Assembly: GCA_035622995.1 (NCBI GenBank)
Contig: DASPUI010000032.1
Span: forward strand, 1 to 14,368
DNA length: 14,368 nt
Reading direction: 5' to 3'
Source: DASPUI01 sp035622995
Lineage (GTDB): Bacteria > Verrucomicrobiota > Verrucomicrobiia > Chthoniobacterales > UBA10450
Of the stretch, positions 1 to 5,589 are shown in pieces. The translations under genes and the position numbers were made by a program. The notes under the pieces are model-generated. The model had not been told where the DNA came from. It did not search any database and saw nothing but the letters and a program-made list of their open reading frames with translations. The stretch's first letter is position 1. Every line of letters starts with the position of its first letter.

Positions 1-155
1 CGCCTACCCAAGATGAAAAAATCCGGCCGGCCCCATCAACAGTTCCACTGCCTGTGGAGTTGATGCTGCATTTTACCGCTGCGCCCGGCATTGCGCCAGC
101 TACTGCGACTGCTTCTAATCTATCCTGGCCGGAGAACCGGATGGAAAACCGAAAT
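1..155. other. Left-edge region with hairpin; coding status undecided
   Basis: No gene can be called with confidence here. A stable hairpin is visible at 34-65: CATCAAC (34-40) pairs with GTTGATG (59-65) and TCCAC (44-48) with GTGGA (54-58), with a 3-base bulge AGT on the 5' side and a 5-base loop. It has no T-run on either side, so it is not a convincing terminator. A plus-strand frame is open from base 3 to a TGA at 207-209 and is Pro/Ala-rich; it could be the tail of a gene lying to the left, overlapping the end of the minus-strand barrel gene by about 54 bases. A minus-strand frame is open here too, so openness alone decides nothing. Confidence 0.3.
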
Positions 156-941
156 CTAGAATTGGAAGATTACTGCAACGCTCAGATTGTGTTCGTGCAA
201 CTGGGGTGAGCTCGTTCCGACGAACGTTGACTCGGTCGTTTCATGGTGAATGACAAAACTCCCCAAATCGACAAATTCGTATTGCCCTCTCACGCTCCAG
301 TGATCGGCAAACGCGTATTGCAGTCCCGCGCCAACAAACCCGCCCACATCGGTGTTGGTCTTGCTTCCGCCCTGCTTAAAATTGGGAGGGACGTTTATGA
401 TCATCTGACTAAAATCGGAGTCCCCTATCGCCAAGCCACCGGTGACATAAGGCAAGAGGTTGCCCCAGGCATGGCCGACGCGGAACCCAACTGTCGTCAG
501 ATAGTGTGTCTTGAACGACGTTTCGATGTGCTCGGGAAAAAATTCATCCCCGGGTTCGAATATTCCCGTGTCGCGCGATTTTCGTGCCCAAAGATAACCG
601 CCGTCGGCTTCCAGGCCAAATACCCAGCACTTGCGATACATCCAGTTATAGCCGATGAGACCGCCGAGTTCGCCGCCGCTGTGGTCCAAGTCGTGTTCAC
701 CCTCGGATTGGACGACGCCTCTCTCGTCCGGAGTAGCACCCCACTCGCCTCCCAGACCAAGATTGACATCGACGGTGTTGAAAGTGTACGCCCCGAAACC
801 TCCGATGTAGAAGCCGGTCCAGTCGTGGCAGGCGGGTGGCACTACCGGCATTTCTTTAGCGGGAAGTGGCTCCGAACCGGCGAATGTCAGCGCACAAAGC
901 GTAAAGAGAAGTGCGAAGCTTAAGGCGGCGGTCTGTTTCAT
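156..941 (-). CDS. Outer-membrane beta-barrel (porin-like) protein
   Basis: A 261-residue secreted protein, probably in the outer membrane. Residues 1-21 form a Sec signal peptide (M-K, hydrophobic core to about F20, likely cleavage at TFA/GS). The mature part opens with the DWTGFYIGGF pattern typic of small OmpA-like/Omp25-type barrels, continues with alternating Gly/aromatic strands, and ends in LSVAVIFQF, with the terminal Phe expected of BAM-assembled barrels. The length suits an eight-strand barrel. The family is usually structural, adhesive or a narrow pore; no substrate can be read from the sequence. ATG at 941 is chosen because the signal peptide starts there and a promoter lies just upstream. 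It is divergent from the gene at 1113. The barrel class is clear; the exact role is unknown. Confidence 0.85.
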   Translation of the reverse strand: MKQTAALSFALLFTLCALTFAGSEPLPAKEMPVVPPACHDWTGFYIGGFGAYTFNTVDVNLGLGGEWGATPDERGVVQSEGEHDLDHSGGELGGLIGYNWMYRKCWVFGLEADGGYLWARKSRDTGIFEPGDEFFPEHIETSFKTHYLTTVGFRVGHAWGNLLPYVTGGLAIGDSDFSQMIINVPPNFKQGGSKTNTDVGGFVGAGLQYAFADHWSVRGQYEFVDLGSFVIHHETTESTFVGTSSPQLHEHNLSVAVIFQF

Positions 942-950
942 AGTGGAATG

Positions 951-978
951 GTTATATTGGAAGGTTCGACCAAGTCAA
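951..978 (-). promoter_or_regulatory. Sigma-70-type promoter of the barrel gene
   Basis: Read on the minus strand, TTGACT (973-978) is followed by a 16-base spacer and TATAAC (951-956); each hexamer has five of six consensus bases. Transcription would start near 943-945, only 2-4 bases before the ATG at 941, so the mRNA would be nearly leaderless. This agrees with the absence of a Shine-Dalgarno sequence. A TTTGTAATG word (987-995) sits 8 bases upstream of the -35 box, where an activator could bind. Confidence 0.55.
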
Positions 979-1112
979 CGCAAATTCATTACAAACTTGT
1001 CGTGGATTAGCTCAAAAAAGCCTTGCCGGTTTATTGCAGCTTTGTAATGATCCTCATTCTGGAGATGTCGTTTATCTCACTTAACCGGCAGGAAATACCT
1101 GGTAATTTCAAA

Positions 1113-2204
1113 ATGAATCTGCGTATGACTAAAAACACTTCCTTCCATTTGGCCTGGCGGCCAATGATTCCCTTAATCATATCCGCGCATCTGGCTTTCC
1201 TTGTCGCCAGTCATTCCATGAATGCGCAGACCCCTACCGAGCAACACGTCGTGGTCTCCGGTGAAGAGATTTCCAGCACACAGGTGCCCAGTGCGTATGG
1301 CGCACCATCGGCGTTTTCGCAGTCGCGTTTCGCTCCTTTGACTAACGCTTACGTGCTTCCGGCAGGCGAAATTTATACCAGCGTGATTTTCGAGGATGAC
1401 GTTGTCCATTACCGCAGCCCTGATTACCACTGGACGGAAGAGTGTGAAATGGGTCTGCCTTATCGCATCAACCTTGCCTTGGAAACCGATATCCAGCACC
1501 ACGACGGCGATTCTCAAGTTTCGACCTTCAGCCTGGAAGGTCGTTATGCACTCGCCGATTGGGACAAGATTCCGCTAAATCCAACCTTCTTTACCGAATG
1601 CAAATTTGGAATTGGCCATATTCTGGTCGATGAAGGCGCGCCCACGCCGTCGCAGAAATTCGGACCCCATGGCTTCGATACCTCCGACACCTTGCCCGAT
1701 TCAGTCGAAATGCGACTTCTGCTTTCGGAAGACTTCTTCGACCGGATCGAATGGGCGATGAACACCTTCTTCGAGCAGGAAATCGGCGGCGATCGGGGCC
1801 GCGAATGGGGTATTGCCAACAGTATCGTCACCCCGATCACTCTTTTTGGCTCTCGGCCTGCGTCGCCAGCTCCCATTCCTCAAGATAAGAATGTGCAAAG
1901 CAAAAATCCTCCACCTGTCGCTGGAGCGAGCAATTTATCGGAAGCTCTGAAGGCGGGAATTGAATTTCAGTTCCGCAGCTTCAGCGACGTGGAAAGTCGA
2001 GGAACGCCGTACAACAGCTTTGTCATCGGCCCAACTGCATCCTGGAAGCCGAACCGCGCCATGCGGTTCGATGTTTCTCCGCTGTTCGGCGTGAATCATA
2101 AATCTCCCGAGATGCAATTGTTCTGTGTCTTTTCCTATCTCTTCGGTGGCGGAGGGGGACCTGAAGCGGGCGGCGAAGCGCCGGTCTCCACCCGCAATCG
2201 TTAA
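1113..2204 (+). CDS. Secreted protein of unknown function, probable outer-membrane barrel
   Basis: I do not recognise the family. The frame is open from 1023, but the ATG at 1113 is preferred because it gives a signal peptide: a basic N-terminus, a hydrophobic stretch at residues 18-32 and a likely cleavage at MNA/QT (38/39). The next in-frame ATG (1125) would keep the signal too. No convincing Shine-Dalgarno site precedes either. The product is 363 residues. The mature part has no cytoplasmic-enzyme motif; it alternates short amphipathic strands with acidic loops, has a Pro/Ser-rich linker near residues 250-270, and ends with a strand-like stretch before a Gly/Ala-rich tail. This fits an outer-membrane barrel or transporter-like surface protein with a short periplasmic tail. 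It is transcribed divergently from the other barrel gene across a 171-base gap. Confidence 0.7.
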   Translation: MNLRMTKNTSFHLAWRPMIPLIISAHLAFLVASHSMNAQTPTEQHVVVSGEEISSTQVPSAYGAPSAFSQSRFAPLTNAYVLPAGEIYTSVIFEDDVVHYRSPDYHWTEECEMGLPYRINLALETDIQHHDGDSQVSTFSLEGRYALADWDKIPLNPTFFTECKFGIGHILVDEGAPTPSQKFGPHGFDTSDTLPDSVEMRLLLSEDFFDRIEWAMNTFFEQEIGGDRGREWGIANSIVTPITLFGSRPASPAPIPQDKNVQSKNPPPVAGASNLSEALKAGIEFQFRSFSDVESRGTPYNSFVIGPTASWKPNRAMRFDVSPLFGVNHKSPEMQLFCVFSYLFGGGGGPEAGGEAPVSTRNR

Positions 2205-2212
2205 CGATCTCG

Positions 2213-2268
2213 CCGCGGCCATAAGCCGCTTCACAGAGGTTAATTGACTGACGCGGCCGCGGTTTTTT
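2213..2268 (+). terminator. Possible intrinsic terminator after the 1113-2204 gene
   Basis: CCGCGGCC (2213-2220) is the exact reverse complement of GGCCGCGG (2255-2262), and the 3' arm is followed at once by six T (2263-2268). It starts 9 bases after the stop codon at 2204. The 34-base loop is long for an intrinsic terminator, so efficiency is uncertain. Confidence 0.45.
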
Positions 2269-2376
2269 GCGAGCGAACGTTTTCCGTATCCCGGCAGCCG
2301 GTAGCGCTTTTGAGATTCAGGTAGTGGAAAACTGCTCCGTTCCAAAATAGCGGTTCGGGAAACTGATCGTGAATTT

Positions 2377-2396
2377 TGTAATGGACATCCACTACA
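2377..2396. promoter_or_regulatory. Operator-like dyad
   Basis: TGTAATGGA (2377-2385) and TCCACTACA (2388-2396) are inverted copies with one mismatch around a central CA. The symmetry and 20-base length fit a dimeric repressor or activator site. It is followed 3 bases later by a Pho-box-like sequence. No regulator gene in the window points to its ligand. Confidence 0.35.
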
Positions 2397-2468
2397 TTTC
2401 TGTCATAAATCTAATGTCTTTTGAGTAAGGTAAATCTTGACGAAAGACCACTTTTCATAGAGGTGACC

Positions 2469-2500
2469 GACGCGGTCGCGGTTTTAATCGCGGCCGCGTC
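2469..2500 (+). terminator. 12-bp GC-rich hairpin, terminator or mRNA leader element
   Basis: GACGCGGTCGCG (2469-2480) pairs along its whole length with CGCGGCCGCGTC (2489-2500), including one T-G wobble, around an 8-base AT-rich loop. The downstream stretch TTCTTTCATT is T-rich but not a clean T-run. It may be a terminator insulating the selenocysteine locus from upstream transcription, or a leader structure if transcription starts upstream. Its 5' arm and loop repeat a word also present at 2250-2266. Confidence 0.45.
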
Positions 2501-2603
2501 TTCTTTCATTAAACAAACGGTTTCACGCCCTTCGTTTCCTCTTGCCGGTCAACTTCTGTTGCCGCTTCGGTCTCTCGGGACCTCGCCATCCGCCGTTCGA
2601 TTG

Positions 2604-2632
2604 TTGACCGTTCTGTTCCGCTTTCGTACCCT
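2604..2632 (+). promoter_or_regulatory. Candidate promoter for the selenoprotein gene
   Basis: TTGACC (2604-2609) and TACCCT (2627-2632) are separated by exactly 17 bases. The -35 box is strong (five of six); the -10 box is weak (three of six). A start near 2639 would give a leader of about 16 bases that contains the ribosome binding site at 2644-2649. Confidence 0.35.
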
Positions 2633-2654
2633 TTCAGGGAAGAAAGGAGTTTAG

Positions 2655-2891
2655 GTGAAGACCGAAGTCTCGATCGAATATTGCGTGGTCTGAAACTACA
2701 CGCCCAAGGCCGTCAGTTTGGCGGCTAAAATTCTCGATCTTGGCGAACGCATCAAGTCGCTCACCCTCATTCCTTCAAGTGGCGGTGCCTTCGAAATACG
2801 CGGCAATGGCCATCTGCTCCATTCGAAACTTCAATCCGGCGAGTGGCCAGATTTCGACGCGATCGTCAGCGCGATCAAGAAGCTCAAGTAA
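2655..2891 (+). CDS. SelW/Rdx-family selenoprotein with in-frame UGA (Sec13)
   Basis: A 78-residue thioredoxin-like redox protein of the SelW/SelT/SelH (Rdx) family, cytosolic because it has no signal peptide. The reading frame is GTG (2655) to TAA (2889-2891), with one internal TGA at 2691-2693 as codon 13. Reading it as selenocysteine gives the family's redox motif after the first strand: Y9-C10-V11-V12-U13. The rest matches the family order: a helix after the motif, a strand ending in LIPSSGGAFEI (39-49), then GNGHLLHSKLQSGEWPDF (50-67) and a final helix. The length is normal for SelW (about 80-90). The GTG start is fixed by an in-frame TAG immediately before it (2652-2654) and by a perfect Shine-Dalgarno AAGGAG (2644-2649) 5 bases upstream. 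Homology continues past the TGA to the TAA, and a SECIS-like hairpin follows. It heads the sel locus. The partner or substrate is unknown; SelW proteins are thought to act in thiol redox reactions. The alternative, a real stop giving 12 residues, is unlikely. Confidence 0.9.
2691..2745 (+). promoter_or_regulatory. Bacterial SECIS element at the Sec codon
   Basis: The UGA at 2691-2693 is followed by a hairpin: GCCGTC (2709-2714) pairs with GGCGGC (2720-2725), six pairs including one T-G wobble, around the loop AGTTT (2715-2719). The loop lies 21 bases after the UGA and has G as its second base followed by T. Both agree with the bacterial SECIS consensus: apical loop about 16-37 bases downstream, with G among its first two positions. 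SelB's C-terminal winged helices would bind this loop. An outer helix is possible: CGCCCAAG (2701-2708, one bulged C) with CTTGGCG (2739-2745). All of it lies inside the coding sequence. Confidence 0.75.
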
Positions 2892-2940
2892 ATCTCTAAC
2901 CGGCTCTTCTTTTTTGGCTCGCGACTCCTCATCGCAAGCG

Positions 2941-3031
2941 ATGCCGAATGCGGAACACCGAACCGCGAACGTCGAATTACCTGCTGCATCTGAAGTTCGA
3001 CGTTGGATATTTCGAGTTGGAAATTCGGCAT
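2941..3031. repeat. Imperfect long palindrome (REP/MITE-like)
   Basis: Two nested perfect inverted repeats are visible: ATGCCGAAT (2941-2949) with ATTCGGCAT (3023-3031), and AACGTCGAA (2968-2976) with TTCGACGTT (2996-3004). The segments between the two arms are equal in length (18 bases each) and partly complementary, and the loop is 19 bases. The 5' arm is built of recurring 'CGAAC' words. This looks like an extragenic palindromic repeat unit between the selenoprotein gene and the tRNA gene. Whether it has other genomic copies cannot be seen here. Confidence 0.5.
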
Positions 3032-3049
3032 TCTCTTTTCGCCTTTCCC

Positions 3050-3143
3050 GGAGAGTGAAAGGTGCCCGGTGGCCCTCGCGGTCTTCAAAACCGTTGTCGC
3101 TGCGCAAGTGGCGAGACAGGTTCGATTCCTGTCCTCTCCGCCT
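3050..3143 (+). tRNA. selC: Selenocysteine tRNA, anticodon TCA
   Basis: The gene encodes the UGA-decoding tRNASec that is serylated by SerRS and converted by SelA. The anticodon loop CTTCAAA (3083-3089) carries TCA at 3085-3087 on a 5-bp stem (GCGGT/ACCGT). The D arm has a six-position stem with one T/C mismatch and the 4-base loop CGGT (3067-3070), a Sec hallmark. The long variable arm is a 7-bp stem (3097-3103 with 3108-3114) closed by GCAA. The T arm is ACAGG-TTCGATT-CCTGT (3116-3132). The discriminator is G3140. The gene-encoded end is CCT, not CCA, so CCA would have to be completed by the CCA-adding enzyme. Odd point: the 5' acceptor strand GGAGAGTG (3050-3057) faces only CCTCTCC (3133-3139); a single A opposite T3056 appears to be missing from an 8-bp stem. 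It lies 12 bases upstream of the selD ATG. Confidence 0.93.
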
Positions 3144-3155
3144 AAGTTAAATCGA

Positions 3156-4196
3156 ATGCTGAAGCTTACCTCGTTGTCATCCTGCGCAGGCTGCGCCGCC
3201 AAGTTGCCGCAACAGGCATTGACCGAAGTCCTGCGCAGTCTCCCTCAGTTTCGCGACCCCCGCTTGCTTGTTGGCTCCTCCACCGCTGACGACGCCGGGG
3301 TTTACCGAATCGATCGCGACCGGGCCCTTGTGCAAACGGTCGATTTTTTCACACCAATTGTGGACGATCCATTTTCCTACGGCCAGATCGCCGCGACCAA
3401 CGCGATCTCCGACGTTTACGCGATGGGTGGCCGTCCCCTTACAGCGTTGAACCTGGTCGGAGTTCCAGCGGATAAAATCCGACCGAAAACGATCCGGCAG
3501 ATTTTGTGCGGCGGCTTGATGAAAGCGAAAGAAGCGAAATGCGTTGTTCTTGGCGGTCACACCATTCGCAGCCCCGAGCCAATTTACGGAATGGCCGTGA
3601 CCGGTCTCGTCTCGCCAAAGAAAATGCTGACGAACGCAACCGCGCGTCCTGGCGATTTGCTTGTGCTCACAAAACCGCTCGGAACCGGCGTCGTAACCAC
3701 TGGGATAAAACGCGGTGTCGCGTCGACCACGATCGCCCGTCGAGCGATCGGCCTGATGTCGCGTTTGAATTCCGTCGGCGCCGCTTTGGCAGAGTCTGGC
3801 CTGGTCAGGGCAGCGGTTGATATTACCGGTTTTGGTTTGCTCGGGCATCTCGCCTCGATGTGCCGGGCCAGCGAAGTGAGCGCGGAGATTTATCCGGCGC
3901 AGGTGCCTGCGATCGCCCGTGAGATTTTTTCATTGATCGAACAGCACTGTATTCCGGGCGGGAGTCTTCAAAATCTCGAAACGGCAGACAAAGAAGTGCG
4001 ATGGAATGGAACGAAAGAGGCATTGCGAATTCTTTTGACCGACGCGCAAACCAGCGGCGGCCTGCTTCTTTGTGTAAACGAGAAGTCCCTCACAAAAGTA
4101 CTGGGCGTTTTGAGAAAAGCTCGAACGCCGTCTCTTGCAATTGTGGGCAATATCGTGCGCCGGCGCTCCGATCTGATTTTATGCACGACAAAGTGA
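3156..4196 (+). CDS. selD: Selenophosphate synthetase (selenide, water dikinase)
   Basis: SelD makes selenophosphate, the selenium donor, from selenide and ATP in the cytosol. The product is 346 residues, the usual size. The N-terminal CAGCAAK (10-16) aligns with the catalytic segment of the family: C13 is the active-site Cys/Sec position, here Cys and therefore not dependent on Sec itself, and K16 is the essential lysine. DDAGVY and the QTVDFFTPIVDDPFSYGQIA block, with its NAISDVYAMGG continuation, are the ATP/metal-binding signature of the PurM-like fold; a Gly-rich DITGFGLLGHL follows in the C-terminal half. ATG at 3156 is chosen because the frame, although open back to an ATG at 3003, would run through the tRNA gene, and family similarity begins here. 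There is no Shine-Dalgarno in the 12-base gap. Its end overlaps selA by 16 bases. Confidence 0.95.
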   Translation: MLKLTSLSSCAGCAAKLPQQALTEVLRSLPQFRDPRLLVGSSTADDAGVYRIDRDRALVQTVDFFTPIVDDPFSYGQIAATNAISDVYAMGGRPLTALNLVGVPADKIRPKTIRQILCGGLMKAKEAKCVVLGGHTIRSPEPIYGMAVTGLVSPKKMLTNATARPGDLLVLTKPLGTGVVTTGIKRGVASTTIARRAIGLMSRLNSVGAALAESGLVRAAVDITGFGLLGHLASMCRASEVSAEIYPAQVPAIAREIFSLIEQHCIPGGSLQNLETADKEVRWNGTKEALRILLTDAQTSGGLLLCVNEKSLTKVLGVLRKARTPSLAIVGNIVRRRSDLILCTTK

Positions 4197-5554
4197 AATC
4201 ACGGACACGGCGCGCGATTCCGGCGGTGCATAAGATTCTCGATTCGTTAGGGCAGATCGACCTGCCGCGTCCGGTCGTCGTCGATCTCGTTCGACGCAAG
4301 CTCTCAGAAATCCGGACAAAGGCCGAAATTCCCGAGTTTGAAAAGATCGTCGATCTTGTTCGTCAATCGCTGGAGCGGTTCCGTTCAAGTCAGCTTCGAC
4401 CGATTATCAACGGAACGGGAATCATCATTCACACTAATTTGGGACGCGCGCCTCTTTCCGCAGAAGCCGCTGATGCCGTCCACTCGGTCGCTTCCGCTTA
4501 CGCCAATCTCGAATACGACTTGGAGAAGGGCGATCGCGGAGATCGCGGCAGTTTCGTCGAGGAACCCCTGGCCCATCTCTGCGGCGCCGAATCGGCGATG
4601 GTCGTTAATAACTGCGCGGCGGCGTTAGTCCTGATCGTTCGCCATTTCTCAAAACATAAACCTGAAATCATTATTTCCCGCGGCGAATTGGTCCAAATAG
4701 GAGGCGGCTTTCGGGTTGGCGAAATTCTGGAAGCGAGTGGTGCCAAACTGCGAGAAGTTGGCGCGACCAACAAGACGACGCTCTCCGATTATTCGCGCGC
4801 GATTAGCAAAGAGACGGCGCTCATTCTCAAAGTCCATCGCAGCAATTTCTCAATGAGCGGTTTCGTAGAATCGCCGATCTCCGCGGAAATCGCTGTTCTC
4901 GCCCGAGAAAAACGTGTTCCGTTCATCGAAGATCTGGGCAGCGGCGCGATGATCGATACCGAACAGATCGGCTTGTATGATCATGAGCCCACGCCTAACG
5001 AGGCGCTAAAAAACGGTGCCGACCTGGTTTGTTTCAGCGGCGACAAACTTTTCGGCGGGCCTCAGGCCGGGATTATTGCCGGAAAACGGCGTTTGATTTC
5101 GGCCCTGAAGGCGGAACCACTCTTTCGCGCTCTCCGCTGCGACAAATTAACTTTCGTTGCTCTGCAGGCGACGCTGGATCTTCATCTGCGCGGCGCGACT
5201 TCGGAGATTCCGGCAATTGCGCTCCTGCAAATTCCAAAGGATCAACTGCGCGCGCGCGCGGCCACGATGATCGATCGTTTGCGCGGGTTGCCGCTGCAAG
5301 TCAACGTCGGTCGCGGCAGCGCGAAAGTTGGCGGGGGAGCTTTGCCAAGATCAAGTATTTCCTCGATCACGATCGATATCCTCCCGAGGCTTTTAACAGT
5401 CCAGCAATTTGCCGCCGAGCTTCGCCATTCGACAACGCCAATTATCGGCTACATCGCAAACCAACGATTTAAACTCGATCTACGAACGATTTTTCCCGCA
5501 CAAGACGAGGCAGTCATCGATGCAATTCGCGACGCTTGTTTTGCCAACGCCTAG
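4181..5554 (+). CDS. selA: L-seryl-tRNA(Sec) selenium transferase (selenocysteine synthase)
   Basis: SelA is a PLP enzyme that replaces the seryl hydroxyl on Ser-tRNASec with selenium from selenophosphate; the known enzyme is a homodecamer. The product is 457 residues, close to the usual 460. It has an N-terminal helical tRNA-binding domain (about 1-75, with the typical IPAVHKIL segment), the substrate-site region INGTGIIIHTNLGRAPLS, and the fold-type I motif FSGDKLFGGPQAG, whose K289 is the predicted PLP-binding lysine. ATG at 4181 lies inside the end of selD (16-base overlap), pointing to translational coupling; the longer open frame starting inside selD adds only unrelated residues. No separate ribosome binding site is visible. 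The selB start follows 35 bases after the stop. Confidence 0.95.
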   Translation: MHDKVKSRTRRAIPAVHKILDSLGQIDLPRPVVVDLVRRKLSEIRTKAEIPEFEKIVDLVRQSLERFRSSQLRPIINGTGIIIHTNLGRAPLSAEAADAVHSVASAYANLEYDLEKGDRGDRGSFVEEPLAHLCGAESAMVVNNCAAALVLIVRHFSKHKPEIIISRGELVQIGGGFRVGEILEASGAKLREVGATNKTTLSDYSRAISKETALILKVHRSNFSMSGFVESPISAEIAVLAREKRVPFIEDLGSGAMIDTEQIGLYDHEPTPNEALKNGADLVCFSGDKLFGGPQAGIIAGKRRLISALKAEPLFRALRCDKLTFVALQATLDLHLRGATSEIPAIALLQIPKDQLRARAATMIDRLRGLPLQVNVGRGSAKVGGGALPRSSISSITIDILPRLLTVQQFAAELRHSTTPIIGYIANQRFKLDLRTIFPAQDEAVIDAIRDACFANA

Positions 5555-5589
5555 ATAAACTATCACCGACTTGTGTCTTCGTGTTTCAA

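Larger units (their letters stand above)
2205..2654. other. Gene-free intergenic region rich in dyads
   Basis: No credible gene is seen in these 450 bases. A 77-codon open frame (2421-2654) is interrupted in meaning by a perfect hairpin and ends directly before the next gene's start. The region holds, in order: a hairpin plus T-run at 2213-2268, an operator-like dyad at 2377-2396, a Pho-box-like site at 2400-2417, a GC-rich hairpin at 2469-2500, and a promoter and ribosome binding site for the selenoprotein gene at 2604-2649. Confidence 0.6.

Noticed and set aside
34..65. Hairpin as a terminator for either strand
   Set aside because: The stem is good but no T-run follows on the plus strand or, read in reverse, on the minus strand.
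243..923. 226-codon plus-strand open frame
   Set aside because: It lies entirely opposite the barrel gene at 156-941, which has a signal peptide, family pattern and promoter. The plus-strand translation has no such features.
2421..2654. 77-codon plus-strand open frame
   Set aside because: It contains the perfect 12-bp hairpin at 2469-2500, shows no family pattern, and its TAG stop directly precedes the selenoprotein start and its ribosome binding site.
2658..2693. TGA at 2691-2693 as a true stop, making a 12-residue peptide or a pseudogene
   Set aside because: The frame continues with a full SelW-type C-terminus, the TGA replaces the second Cys of a C-x-x-C motif, a SECIS-like hairpin follows, and the Sec machinery is next to it.
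3003..3155. N-terminal extension of selD to the ATG at 3003
   Set aside because: It would translate through the whole tRNASec gene, and SelD similarity begins only at the ATG at 3156.
2740..3202. Open frames of 110-136 codons on both strands across the region
   Set aside because: They run through the selenoprotein's 3' half, the palindromic repeat and the tRNA gene. Their translations are Arg/Ser-rich and look like out-of-frame sequence.
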